Below are positions 43,901 to 51,880 of a stretch of 64,000 nt of DNA, piece after piece (positions within the stretch are counted from its first letter, which is position 1; each line of letters begins with the position of its first letter). Location: contig CM066287.1 of the NCBI GenBank assembly GCA_033816765.1, forward strand, positions 7,316,001 to 7,380,000, written 5' to 3'. The notes beneath the pieces are model-generated. The model was not told the origin of the DNA. It made no database searches and saw only the letters and a list, made by a program, of their open reading frames with translations. This DNA is from Nothopassalora personata. Its lineage: Eukaryota > Ascomycota > Dothideomycetes > Mycosphaerellales > Mycosphaerellaceae. Made by a program: the position numbers and the translations under genes.

Positions 43901-44861
43901 AGTACTTGGCTTTGGAAAGGCGTTCGAGTGTCTCCTGGATTAAAGGTATTGGGTATCTGTTCTTCTTGGTAACAGCATTCAAGCCGCGGTAATCTACGCA
44001 GAGGCGTAGGCCACCACCGGGCTTCTTGACGAACATGACGGGACTGCTAGCCTGAGAGACGCTTGGCTCAATGAACCCCTTTTTTAGGTTCGTCTCGAGC
44101 CATTTCTTAAGTACAATGAGCTCTTCACGAGACATAGAGTAGAGGGGTCCCTTTGGAGGGTCAGCACCTTCCTCTAGCTCGATTTTCATGTCGAAGCCAG
44201 GACGGTGTGGCGGTAGGCTTTCCATTTTGGCGGGATCGAATACACCTAGGAGGTCGTGCCATTGCTCGGGCACTTTCTCCTTTGGGTCGGTAGGGCTACT
44301 GTTGGGATCCAGCTTCTTTATAGCTACGGCAACATCATCCATAGATGCAGCGGCTAGCCGGATGTCCTCTTGCTGGGCTCTTGATCGTAGAGGCCTTGGA
44401 GGAGCCTGAGGCGAAGCGGGAACACTGCTAGAATCTTCGTTGTTTGCTGGATAGTCCTCGTATCCAGAGATGGTGAGGTTCTCCCAGTCAACAAGAGGTT
44501 TGAATTTCTTGAACCAGGAGAGACCAAGGACGAACTGGTACTTCGGGAGCTTCGAGATATATGCCATGACGGGCATTGTCCTTCCTGCGAGAGTCACTGT
44601 TGTGTGAACAACATGAGTGATCTTCTCGGCGGAGGGAGTACCGTCAAACATAAGCAAGGTACGAGGGTATCTGAGTTTTTGGAGCTTCAACTTATGACGA
44701 GAAGCACATTCAGGGTCCATGAATGTCTCCGTCAGGGCGCCGGTATCCAGGAAGGAAGTAGTAGAAAGTTGTTTAGGATTCTTCAGTTTTGAGCCTATCT
44801 GTACTTCGGCGAGGAATGGCTTAGAAATCTTGCCATCGCCGTCATCAAATAGCTCAATCAC
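40560..44861 (-). CDS. pol: Gypsy pol of K (about 1,430 aa, read by -1 frameshift)
   Basis: Protease (FLDTGALTETF), RT (YIDDILIFS), RNase H (VETDASD), HHCC zinc finger (H..H..C..C in HDAPSAGHPG...CAICSRVK), integrase core (DFITGLP, SDRGTQFTSDFW, HPQTDGQTE) and a C-terminal chromodomain-like segment (VYHVQWQ...TWEPI). The codon at 44861 is GTG, not ATG; the frame is open upstream to the slip site at 44945-44951, so this is the pol part of a Gag-Pol fusion. The last about 120 codons (after NSAYLGGA) come from the copia LTR and are unlikely to be native. Confidence 0.92.
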   Translation of the reverse strand: MIELFDDGDGKISKPFLAEVQIGSKLKNPKQLSTTSFLDTGALTETFMDPECASRHKLKLQKLRYPRTLLMFDGTPSAEKITHVVHTTVTLAGRTMPVMAYISKLPKYQFVLGLSWFKKFKPLVDWENLTISGYEDYPANNEDSSSVPASPQAPPRPLRSRAQQEDIRLAAASMDDVAVAIKKLDPNSSPTDPKEKVPEQWHDLLGVFDPAKMESLPPHRPGFDMKIELEEGADPPKGPLYSMSREELIVLKKWLETNLKKGFIEPSVSQASSPVMFVKKPGGGLRLCVDYRGLNAVTKKNRYPIPLIQETLERLSKAKYFTKLDIVAAFNSLRMAKGYEWLTAFRTRYGLFQSNVMPFGVCNGPGTFQHFINELLREFDEFATAYIDDILIFSETLEEHNIHVRKVLQKLLDAGVQLDIDKCEFIETEVKFLGLIISAKGIKMDPEKIEAIKKWAAPTNVKEVQGFLGFANFYRRFIHGFSSVVRCMHKLTRKGERFEWTPECQQAFELLKAKFVENPILQHFDFELETRVETDASDGVVGGVLLQRRSPEHPWLPVAYLSKKMTGAECNYEIYDKELLAIVKAFEEWRPELEGSAMPIQVSSDHKNLVYFMKSKLLNRRQARWSEYLSRFNFVIQYTPGKANTLADALTRRPGDLPVDRGVGQHIAKQTVLKEYNLAEELKEEANTDTSYLSASFATLLLAPASFDDSDSESEPDSDLEDLNDDEEGSVTSEGSSESDFEGFEDEEEPEGLMRRIRRAYEADEGAQGLIQALESGARTFPGFSLSECELQEGVVYYRKRLYVPEPEGSNIRAEIIQAVHDAPSAGHPGVAKTHRLLARHYWWQDSWKTVRRYVKNCAICSRVKTDRSRPHGLLKPLPAPDRPWRHITMDFITGLPTSTTYFGFKARAILVIVDRLTKDRFLIPCWSMTAKETARLFFEFVYRHIGLPDSIISDRGTQFTSDFWKRLMVLVGIKHYLSTAYQPQTDGQTEIMNAMLEQVLRCFVDYHQKDWARHLPSVEFAARNWDSDTTGYSPFYATRGYHPRSGAEPEDPLPPPANFKEEAADELALHLHEIHQEIQDEMSYAQAVQEHYANRRRQPAPDYQVGDMVYLDSKDIKTDRPCKKLDWKRLGPFQVTEKVSSHAYRLALPEHMRIHDVFHAVRLRPAGNDPFPNQDQDMPEPPAEGEDYSDDTEQEENVRKIIGFRWEPNPVAGLPGMVYHVQWQNAEAWDTTWEPIQHIVYNRGPIEEFHTNAAGDADIPNFGRVYESEIFDPVYQWCIDRDMRPTPGTENEHPRYLHLLGLRGNSAYLGGATVTVSPQVIQSVGAEKPSGPRETGSECSSLHVIAKNHMPDKIHCGTQPQHTISRVPVEGFTSGLHYITARDLEKTREYPRGEWKHVEGARCGVAKNKVCDSPQGPAICGDAGTRTRNAGV

Positions 44862-44938
44862 GTTGAGTCGTAAAGCCTTTCTCTTCTTTCCTTCCTGTTC
44901 AACACGTAGAAGGTCTTCTTCGCGACTTGGAAGAAGAC

Positions 44939-46168
44939 CTAGGCTTTTCCCTGGTTGGTAGGACCAGCTGGAGCAGCCTCAATCTGAGCAGCAGCATGAG
45001 TGGTAGCGCGAGCGTTGCGAGCAGCGAGGTTTGGGCAAGTAACAGCGATGTGGCCAGCGCCACCGCAGTACGAGCAGAGGCCATTCTGGCGGCGACGGAG
45101 CTTCTCTTCAGCAGTCAGCTTTCCACCTACGAGTCCTTGGACTCGAGGGGTAGCAGCACCTGCGGAGAGGTCCATCGGGTCGCTAGTAGCTGGAGGAGCG
45201 GTAGCTGCGCGGACTAGAGGGCCAGGAACAGGGCCCGGAGGGGTGGAGGTGCTAGCCGGGTTACGGGGTTGCTTGCCGTTACCGCGGGCAGCGAGGATTG
45301 CGTTGGTACGCTTCATGTTCGAGTCGAGGGCCTGGCACTTAGCTGCGAGCTCCTGGTAGGTCATGTCCTTGACGTCCTTGTCTTCGAGTGCGTGAAGAAG
45401 TTCTGCAGAGAGGCCTTGGTACAACAGAGATCGCTTGGCCTCCTCGTCATAGCCGGTGTACCCAATCTCACGGGAGAAGGTCGAGTAGTAGTCGAGGAAG
45501 CTCTTGTTCTTCTGCTGGAGGTTGGCGATGTTCTGCTGGGCAGTTGCGCGACGGTCTGGGTCGCCAAAAGCAGCAGCAAGATCCTTGAGAAGAGTAGCGG
45601 TGTTGGGGCAGGTAAGAGACTGTGTGCTAGAGTCGATGTAGTGCCGGACCTGGTCGAGTGCCTTGTCACGAAGGAGGGAGAAGACGTAGGCCATCTTGTG
45701 TTCTTCAGTCAGGAAGTGATCACCATTGGCTAGAAGCTTGACAGTAAGCTGGGTTGTGAAAGCCTCGTACTTGCTCTTGTCTCCTGTGAACTCGTCCGGG
45801 TCGTTGACCTTCTTGCTAACTCGAGGATGACCACTACCATTACCGCCCCCTCCCATCTGGGTACGGTTGATGTGATCAAGGATGCCTTGGAGGTTGTTGA
45901 TCTGAGCAGTCTTCTCGTTACTCTTGTTGATTGCTTCCTGTGCCTGGTTTGCCGTGTTCTCAAAGGAGGTGTACGTGCGTCGAAGGAGGCGGAAGGCGAG
46001 CTCGGGGTTGGCGGCAGTCCAGGTTGCGTAGCCTGCTGCGTCCGTAGGTACGTCGTCATACTCGCTGAAGTTGAATGGAGCGTCGTTGTCGGGTTGCACG
46101 CCTTCGGGCGCACCGTCGGCTCCAGTGTCCATGTTGAGGATGGACGGGTGTGTTGATGTCGGGCTCAT
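44939..46168 (-). CDS. gag: Gypsy Gag of K (409 aa)
   Basis: ATG at 46168, five bases from the LTR. The capsid-type gag domain is about residues 105-250 (VNDPDEFTGDKSKYEAF... FGDPDRRATA), with a CCHC knuckle CSYCGGAGHIAVTC near 370-383 and a short Ala-rich tail. It ends at TAG after QGKA; the heptamer GGGAAAA covers the last Gln, Gly and Lys codons. Clean and complete. Upstream CTGGTTATG next to the LTR is a possible primer site. Confidence 0.93.
   Translation of the reverse strand: MSPTSTHPSILNMDTGADGAPEGVQPDNDAPFNFSEYDDVPTDAAGYATWTAANPELAFRLLRRTYTSFENTANQAQEAINKSNEKTAQINNLQGILDHINRTQMGGGGNGSGHPRVSKKVNDPDEFTGDKSKYEAFTTQLTVKLLANGDHFLTEEHKMAYVFSLLRDKALDQVRHYIDSSTQSLTCPNTATLLKDLAAAFGDPDRRATAQQNIANLQQKNKSFLDYYSTFSREIGYTGYDEEAKRSLLYQGLSAELLHALEDKDVKDMTYQELAAKCQALDSNMKRTNAILAARGNGKQPRNPASTSTPPGPVPGPLVRAATAPPATSDPMDLSAGAATPRVQGLVGGKLTAEEKLRRRQNGLCSYCGGAGHIAVTCPNLAARNARATTHAAAQIEAAPAGPTNQGKA
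44945..44951 (-). promoter_or_regulatory. -1 ribosomal frameshift site GGGAAAA between K gag and pol
   Basis: In the gag frame the bases are G GGA AAA GCC TAG, i.e. an X-XXY-YYZ slippery heptamer two codons before the stop. The -1 frame is open from here into pol. Such heptamers (GGGAAAA, GGGAAAC) are established -1 slip sites in retroelements; use here is inferred. Confidence 0.8.
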
Positions 46169-46172
46169 AACC

Positions 46173-46310
46173 AGATAATGTGAGTAGATTGATGTATTGA
46201 GAAGGATCTACGAGAATGCGAAGAACAGCTAGCTATAAGAAAGTGCAAGAAAGCGCGCTAGTGGCTTGGCATCCAAAGAACTGCTGGGACACAGCCAGCC
46301 AGCATCAAGT
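46173..46310 (-). repeat. K 5' LTR
   Basis: 138 bp identical by eye to 36466-36603; a minus-strand TTATAGCTAGC lies in its middle. TSD GTTCT follows at 46311-46315. Confidence 0.88.
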
Positions 46311-46315
46311 GTTCT

Positions 46316-47460
46316 TATTTATCCCGAACTCCGCTACTACCTAAGGACTAGGGACTATAGTAAAGTTGTTAAGGACACTAGAGAGCCCGATTTTCTTAAC
46401 GTCCTTATAAAGCTTAGTAGTAGGGACCGTACCTTTAGAGCAAAGCATAGTTAAATACACTCCGATATACTAGGCTTAACTATCTTCGCGGAAGACCTCC
46501 TTATTATACTTAGGTTCATCTTTATAGGTGACCACTTATCTAGTACGAACCTTAGGGTCCTTTCCTATAAGGCGTCGCACTATAGCGAGCTTCTCCTAAA
46601 GAGTAGGGGTGTTAGTAACGCGACCGAAGAGGGTAGCCTCGAACTAGCGACTATATCGAAACTAATCTTAGGCGTTCATATTAGGAAACGTTATCTAGAG
46701 GATCTAATTAATCTAGTAGATAATACCCTCTTCCTTTATAACCGGACTATTACTAGCTAAACTATATTGTCGGACGTAGTTATTAATCCTTATAGTCTTA
46801 GTATTCTATATACGCTTCCTTTGTGCAAACGGGGCGTTCACGGGACTAATAGGCATATCCTTAGGCAGTCCTTTATTAGCATCGTTCCCTAATTTATTCG
46901 GTTAGGTATTATTTCCCCTTCCTAGGGTTACCCCGGATTTAGCTAATGATTAAGTTTCGCTTATTTAAGCATTAACTTCGTTAATTATTTTAACCTCCTA
47001 CTAGTTAATCTTAGCTTACCGGATCTCCTATTCTAATTGTAGGCGAACTTTCTTAGTAGCCTTAGCTCGGGCTCGTAGATCCTAGGCTAAGGACCGGGTC
47101 CTCGGGTGCGGATTCTTTAGAATGCCTACGGGTACCTTCCCTTTCACTTTATTAGACTACATAGGATAGGTAGATACCTCGTTAAGTTCGCCTAAGTCGA
47201 CCGCCTACTCTACTTTACTTTCTCCGAATAAGACCTAATATGTACTAGTAGCCTTCTCCGTTTAGCTAGACCGTGCGTCCTAAGGACTATACTCTATTAA
47301 ATGCCTAAAGTTAGGAGGGGGCTTAGAATGATTAGGAGGCGTGACCTTTATTACCCTAGTATAGTCCCTACCTATCTATTACTTACGTAGTACGGGAATC
47401 TTATACTAGTTATTAAACTCGATCGGCCTATAATGTTCTTCGAGTAGAGGGAGCATGTAG
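46316..47460 (-). pseudogene. C gag/nucleocapsid-protease region, RIP-degraded
   Basis: Minus-strand reading (EKLAIVRRLIGKDPKVRTR, CSKGTVPTTKLYKDVKKIG, NNFTIVPSPQVVAEFGINKN) leads in frame across the K insertion into the protease at 36440, with Gln-type stops only. Exact domain not assigned; its place between capsid and protease suggests the C-terminal half of Gag. The + strand of the same stretch is also open for over 50 codons, but in the mirror phase. Confidence 0.6.
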
Positions 47461-47465
47461 AGCAG

Positions 47466-47784
47466 TGTTAGGAACCGCTGTACGTTATCCCAACTGGGCT
47501 TGGATCTTTGCAGTGATGTCTCTGACTCGTTGAGAAGGTAGTGGTCCCAAACAGTATATGGTGTATACTTGAAATGAGTTGAGCACGAGGCTCCTATCTA
47601 CTTGCAAAAGAGCGTCGTCTATATAGTGCCGTGTCTTGGCGTGATCTTTCCTGCTCTCTCTGCTCTCTCTGCTCTCTCGAGAGAGCACCCGAGAGCACTG
47701 AGAGCACTCTGCATATCGGGTGCATCCGCTGGTCTGCTGGCATCGATTGGTTGGCTACGGGCTTCCCCAGACCGATCCGTAACA
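47466..47784 (-). repeat. E 3' LTR
   Basis: 319 bp, TGTTAGG...CCGTAACA; same sequence as 49547-49865. Confidence 0.95.
47652..47728. promoter_or_regulatory. Cluster of inverted repeats in the E LTR
   Basis: Three tandem TGCTCTCTC units (47652-47678), the last forming a perfect 18-bp palindrome with GAGAGAGCA (47679-47687), followed by two GAGAGCAC units, then CGG-N6-CCG at 47717-47728. CGG inverted half-sites are the known target form of Zn2Cys6 proteins, the type of cluster encoded next door. Repeated in the other LTR. Binding is a hypothesis. Confidence 0.45.
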
Positions 47785-47857
47785 CCATCCCCCTTCTAGC
47801 CTAGCTTCGTCCCGAAGCTTACAAGATGTCATTCCTTTCCAACTTTGTCATCCAACG

Positions 47858-48418
47858 ATGTCTTCTTCTTCCCTTTCCCTTCCCGTCACCAAAACCAGTA
47901 CGCATCGTCGCAAGAAGCTTGCCAAGTTCATTCGAGAGAACGGGATTACTATGGTCAAGTCGTGCTCTTTCTGCACTCGTGAGGAAAAGGTGTGCCGTGT
48001 CCACATCAAATCGGGCCGCTGTTCGGAGTGCAACGAACACAACATCAAGGGTTGTGACGTGCGAGTCACTCCTGCTGAGTGGAAGTCCCTTCAGTCCGTA
48101 CGGGACAAGCTCACCCGTGAGCTTGAAGCGGTCCGTCATGATCTCGTTCGCAAGAGTGAAGAGATCGCGGCAGCCTATGCGAAGGAGGCGCGTCTTCGTC
48201 GTCAGCTTGAGCTGCACGAAAAGCGCGAGGGCGAGGCGATCGCTGTCGAGGAGGCGAGCATCCAAGTGTTAGAACAAGGGGAGCTCGAGGCCGCTCCGCC
48301 TTCCATCCCGGAAGACTGGTGGTTTCCTGCCTCCGATCCTTCGGTCTTCGACCCTAGCTTGTCCTTGGATGGGAATCTCCTCCTTCCTGAATCCTTCTCG
48401 GAGTTGGTCTCGTCGTAA
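47858..48418 (+). CDS. Zn2Cys6-like coiled-coil protein of E, antisense to gag (186 aa)
   Basis: Cysteines at residues 36, 39, 46, 55, 58 and 66: C-x2-C-x6-C-x8-C-x2-C-x7-C, which falls within the Gal4-type Zn2Cys6 consensus. A basic stretch (HRRKKLAKF) precedes it. Then DVRVTPAEW, and a charged coiled coil about residues 78-150, acidic and Ser/Pro-rich end. Homologue of the D gene (15050-15589). The start ATG is 73 bp inside the LTR behind the conserved leader. Typical fungal Zn2Cys6 factors are much longer, so this would be a minimal DNA-binding plus dimerisation protein. Role (self-regulation, host mimicry) is open. Confidence 0.82.
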   Translation: MSSSSLSLPVTKTSTHRRKKLAKFIRENGITMVKSCSFCTREEKVCRVHIKSGRCSECNEHNIKGCDVRVTPAEWKSLQSVRDKLTRELEAVRHDLVRKSEEIAAAYAKEARLRRQLELHEKREGEAIAVEEASIQVLEQGELEAAPPSIPEDWWFPASDPSVFDPSLSLDGNLLLPESFSELVSS

Positions 48419-48521
48419 GTTCGTCCTTTATCTGTTTTCCGTGTCGTAGTGTTGACTTCTGTGTCCTAGGTCATCAAATCAAGAAGCCGCTGTTTGATGC
48501 CTCGTCATCAGGTTGTTTCTG

Positions 48522-49520
48522 CTAGGCAGATTTCGAGAAGAAGTTCTCGCATTCCTGGTATGTATTCTCTTCGCGAATCATTGCGTTGAACTCGCGGCTA
48601 ACTATGTTCTTTTTCTTGCAGTTCCTTGCATAATGGCCTTGCTCGCCACATACGTAGCAGGTGGAACCTTTGCTCTTCAGCCCCCTTCCTGTCCTACGAT
48701 CCGTTACGTCCAATTCCATTGGGTCTCCGTAACCATTAGGGTCCTGACTTCTGGCCTTGAAGCCCCCTCTTCCGCCCGCGGCGGGTCTCTGGTATCCAGG
48801 CTGTACGTGTCGGTCGTACCTCAACTCCTGGAGCCTTTCGTCGATCTCCTTTGCTGCCTTGATCATCGCCCCTAGCGTAACGACGCTGGCGTTTCGGGAT
48901 AGTTCGGCTTTGACGTTGTCTTTCAGCCCGAGGTAGAACTGCGATCGCAAAGCTGCGTCGTTCCATTCCAGGTCGGCGGCATATCCTTGGAATTCTGAGG
49001 CGTACAGCGCTACAGAAGTAGTCTGTCGAAGTTGTCGGATATGTCGGTCGGCGTATACCTCCTCATTTGGTATCCCGTATAGATCATCGAGTTTCGTCTC
49101 AAACTCGTCGTAGTCGTGGAAAATTTTTCGAGTTTCCGTTTTCGGTGTTTCTCCCTCGCCCTGGTTGTGTAGCCAGTCCTTGAGGTATGGTCGGAATCCT
49201 CTAGCTGCTTTTCCTCGTAGGAAGGATGCGGCGTACAAGACTTTAGAAGCCTCGCCTTGAAACTGGTGTGCGTTGAAGTGAAGGTACAACTGAACCTGCA
49301 GTTGAAAAGCCTCCAGTTTGTCCTTGGTCCCGTCGAACGTCTCCGGCGTAGACACCTTAGGTGCACGGTGGTGGTCCAATGGGTTCAGCATACCCATAGG
49401 AGTGTTGTTGTTCTTGCTGCTTCCTGTAATCGACATTTCGCTCATTCGTTCCGTGATGCCAGTTGACTGTGGCTGTTGTCGTGACGGACTCCGGGTAGCG
49501 TCTCTCCCAGACATATGCAA
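48522..49520 (-). CDS. gag: Gag of E (332 aa)
   Basis: Capsid-type retrotransposon gag domain (about residues 55-240; FDGTKDKLEAFQLQVQLYLHF, YLRGKAARGFRPYLKDW), knuckle CYVCGEQGHYARNC near 288-301 and a short tail. Clearly related to D Gag (YLRG.A, GLKD.VK.EL, DPMELDVT/PMELDVT) but half as long, lacking the acidic C-terminal region. Complete frame; start at 49520 (MHMSGRD), a second ATG two codons in is equally possible. Confidence 0.92.
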   Translation of the reverse strand: MHMSGRDATRSPSRQQPQSTGITERMSEMSITGSSKNNNTPMGMLNPLDHHRAPKVSTPETFDGTKDKLEAFQLQVQLYLHFNAHQFQGEASKVLYAASFLRGKAARGFRPYLKDWLHNQGEGETPKTETRKIFHDYDEFETKLDDLYGIPNEEVYADRHIRQLRQTTSVALYASEFQGYAADLEWNDAALRSQFYLGLKDNVKAELSRNASVVTLGAMIKAAKEIDERLQELRYDRHVQPGYQRPAAGGRGGFKARSQDPNGYGDPMELDVTDRRTGRGLKSKGSTCYVCGEQGHYARNCKKKNIVSREFNAMIREENTYQECENFFSKSA

Positions 49521-49546
49521 AGGGCCCTGGTGGTGGTGCTCAAAGT

Positions 49547-49865
49547 TGTTAGGAACCGCTGTACGTTATCCCAACTGGGCTTGGATCTTTGCAGTGATGT
49601 CTCTGACTCGTTGAGAAGGTAGTGGTCCCAAACAGTATATGGTGTATACTTGAAATGAGTTGAGCACGAGGCTCCTATCTACTTGCAAAAGAGCGTCGTC
49701 TATATAGTGCCGTGTCTTGGCGTGATCTTTCCTGCTCTCTCTGCTCTCTCTGCTCTCTCGAGAGAGCACCCGAGAGCACTGAGAGCACTCTGCATATCGG
49801 GTGCATCCGCTGGTCTGCTGGCATCGATTGGTTGGCTACGGGCTTCCCCAGACCGATCCGTAACA
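49547..49865 (-). repeat. E 5' LTR
   Basis: 319 bp equal to 47466-47784; inner neighbour on the minus strand ACTTTGAGCACC resembles the same place in D. Confidence 0.95.
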
Positions 49866-49870
49866 AGCAG

Positions 49871-51245
49871 TTTCGGTTTACTATAGTCCCTCCGAAAGTT
49901 AAACTTAGTAGGACGTGGATCGCCTTCTTTCCCTAGATACTACTAGTTATTCGGGGCGAGGTATACGTAGCCCCGGGATATTAAGGACCTTATCGCCCTA
50001 TAATTGCTAGCCTAGTGCTTCGAACTGCTATAGTTGTAGCAATAACCATCTATCGCTTTAGACTGTTCGCGATTCTACGATAGGGGGCGCTATATTACGT
50101 AAACCTACAGTTTAGTGTCTAGGTCGTGCCTCTCCGGTTACATAGAGCGTTAATTCTCGCTCGGGTAGAAGGTACCCGCGTCCGCGACGCGACCGCGCTA
50201 GTATGCACGTATACTTATTTTAGCTACCTTCTAGATTAGGTTATTATTAATAACAGTCCTAGAGGTAGCCTTCTTAAGCGTATTAATCTTAGGCTTAAGG
50301 CGCGGCATTTACTTTACGACTAAGCGGTGTAGCTAAGGTAAAGTAAGAGGGAAATCTATATGCATAGCTTTCTATCCCTCCTCACTATCTACGATACTAG
50401 TAGCTTTATCGAGAATCCTCTAAAAGTCCCTAAACTTCTTAGGTTACTTTAGGTAAAGCCCGCAAGCCTTGTAGACCGCTTTCGCGACTCCCTCTAGTAA
50501 TCCCTAAAGGAGGAGGCGACTGCGGGAGCTGTTATCCAAATCATTAGGTTCAATTAGGTCACTTAAGGATATAAATAGGCGGATGAATTCCTTTACATCT
50601 TGTTCTTTAGGCCTCTTACCTTACTACGCCCTAATAATCTCCTTAAGATATTCCCGACTCCCTAACATCGAGTAGGCGTTAAACCTTAAGAACTCTAATA
50701 AGAACGCCCTCCTAAAACGTGCCTTATTAGTAAGCTACCTAGGCAGCCTTATAACTACGCGCCGGATAGTAGTTTCGCAATTGCGCTTAAACCTGCCCTA
50801 GAAATCATCCTTCTTAATAGATGCCCGAGGCGGATACTAGTCTATTAGGTCGCTAAACCGCTCCTAGAACTTAGTAGCATTAGTACTATTAAAGAACGGA
50901 TTCTTAGCACCTCCTAGAGGTAGAAAGCGAGGGCTAGCGTTTTCCATTACTACTGCTAATCGTCTAAAGAGGGTAGTTATAGTATCTATTCCAATTATAC
51001 TATTCGTTCCTATACCTATACCCAATTTAGCGGCGCTAGTTCCGCTTCTCCCTTCTTTACTGGATTTAGGTGTTTCCCCTTCCTCCGATTCCTCTATCCC
51101 CTTATAAGGGACAGAATCCCTATAGACCCCTTCTATTTTCGTAGGGTTTATAGACTATTCGTAGCCTCTACCTATGTCGGTAAAGGTGCTAAGTTTTTCT
51201 AGTAATGTAGCCGTATCTATTATTGCGTAGTACTTACTTTAGAAT
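49871..51245 (-). pseudogene. C gag 5' part (capsid), RIP-degraded
   Basis: The minus frame equals the + strand frame at 63127-64000 in the other C copy: an N-terminal low-complexity part, then GGAKNPFFN, FRRAFLLEFLRFNAY, KEFIRLFISLSDLIK and LLEGVAKAVYKAYGLHLK, a retrotransposon gag-like helical domain. Stops are almost all TAG/TAA for Gln. Continues past E at 47460. Confidence 0.72.
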
Positions 51246-51300
51246 GTACTAATACTAGTTGTTACTTAATAGGACCTTATAACCGTAATTGTTACTAAAT

Positions 51301-51420
51301 ACCTTAGACCTTAAGTGTTTTCGACCTTAGTCGACCTTAACCGTAAACCTTAACCTTAAACCTTAACCTTGAGTAATAACCTTAACCGTGAACCTTAGAC
51401 CTTAAACCGTGATTTTAACC
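51301..51420. repeat. Degenerate AACCTT/TTAACC hexamer array in the C leader
   Basis: About 15-20 imperfect copies of ACCTTA(A/G)-type units between LTR and gag; the same array is at 62950-63083 on the other strand. Confidence 0.7.
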
Positions 51421-51486
51421 TTATAAACTAGATGCTAATACGCTACCGGGTATATACTTAATAACCCCCCTTATTAACTACTAAAA

Positions 51487-51880
51487 TAATGTCTAGTAAC
51501 TACCCTATGTAGGCCTATCTAAGTTGTAGTAGTATAGAGCGGCGCTTATGTAAGTAGAGGTATTTACCGGTCCCGGGACCGTGAAATCAGGTCACGTGAC
51601 GAGTAGCGTAGTAGCTAGATAAAATAAGAGGATTAGCGGACCTAAACCCCTATACCCTCTACTCGAGAGGTATAAATTGAATTGTTGCCTTAATACTATA
51701 CTTACAATACTTAACTACGCAGTATATATCTTAATAGCTATACTAGGTCTCGCTAGCTTACCTAAATGTCTAATTAAACCTAAATGAAATTAGAGCAAGT
51801 TAGACCTAAGGGACCCCCCCTCTAAACCTAAGGTCGACATAACCAAACCTAAGGCTAACACAACTAATTAGTCGTTAATA
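51487..51880 (-). repeat. C 5' LTR
   Basis: 394 bp; same family as 12168-12512, 60518-60888 (371 bp) and 62478-62870 (393 bp). The extra about 23 bp is a local duplication around 51833-51855, shared with the copy at 62478. Confidence 0.85.

Larger units (their letters stand above)
36466..46310 (-). mobile_element. Clean Ty3/gypsy element K carrying a Ty1/copia 5' half
   Basis: 9,845 bp between two 138-bp LTRs that look identical, with TSD GTTCT (36461-36465, 46311-46315). Minus-strand order: LTR, gypsy gag, gypsy pol (-1 frameshift), a 628-bp copia-like LTR, copia gag-protease-integrase-partial RT, 283 bp of unassigned sequence, LTR. No RIP. The whole composite is flanked by one TSD. Either the copia half was captured before K inserted, or a copia element inserted into K later and lost its 3' half. 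Confidence 0.85.
47466..49865 (-). mobile_element. Clean non-autonomous gypsy-type element E (gag plus antisense gene, no pol)
   Basis: 2,400 bp, two identical-looking 319-bp LTRs, TSD AGCAG (47461-47465, 49866-49870). Inner part: Gag on the minus strand and a zinc-cluster gene on the plus strand, convergent, about 100 bp apart, and no pol at all. Purine tract and leader beside the 3' LTR are almost the same as in D. It must rely on another element for RT and integrase; D-type pol is the natural candidate (inference). Confidence 0.92.
12168..51880 (-). mobile_element. RIP-degraded large Ty3/gypsy element C with a third reading frame
   Basis: LTRs at 51487-51880 (5') and 12168-12512 plus 28144-28169 (3', split by B) in the same orientation. 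After removing B, K and E the element is about 11.8 kb. Minus-strand order: 5' LTR, hexamer array, gag (51245-49871 and 47460-46316), protease-RT-RNase H-integrase (36460-32286), a further frame of roughly 1,000 codons (31800-28640), 3' LTR. The RT has the LNYI..AKPFLDNIGIKG arrangement, equivalent to the FIDDV-x-KGP type of gypsy RT. No 5-bp TSD; flanked by duplication Y. Confidence 0.82.

Noticed and set aside
46266..46454. A + strand gene (62 codons, extendable over several hundred codons with few stops)
   Set aside because: It starts inside the K LTR and is the mirror phase of the minus-strand gag frame of C, which leads in frame into the protease.
47826..48272. 148-codon frames on both strands over the E antisense gene
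   Set aside because: Alternate frames of the 186-aa gene, which alone has the ordered cysteine cluster and a homologue in D.
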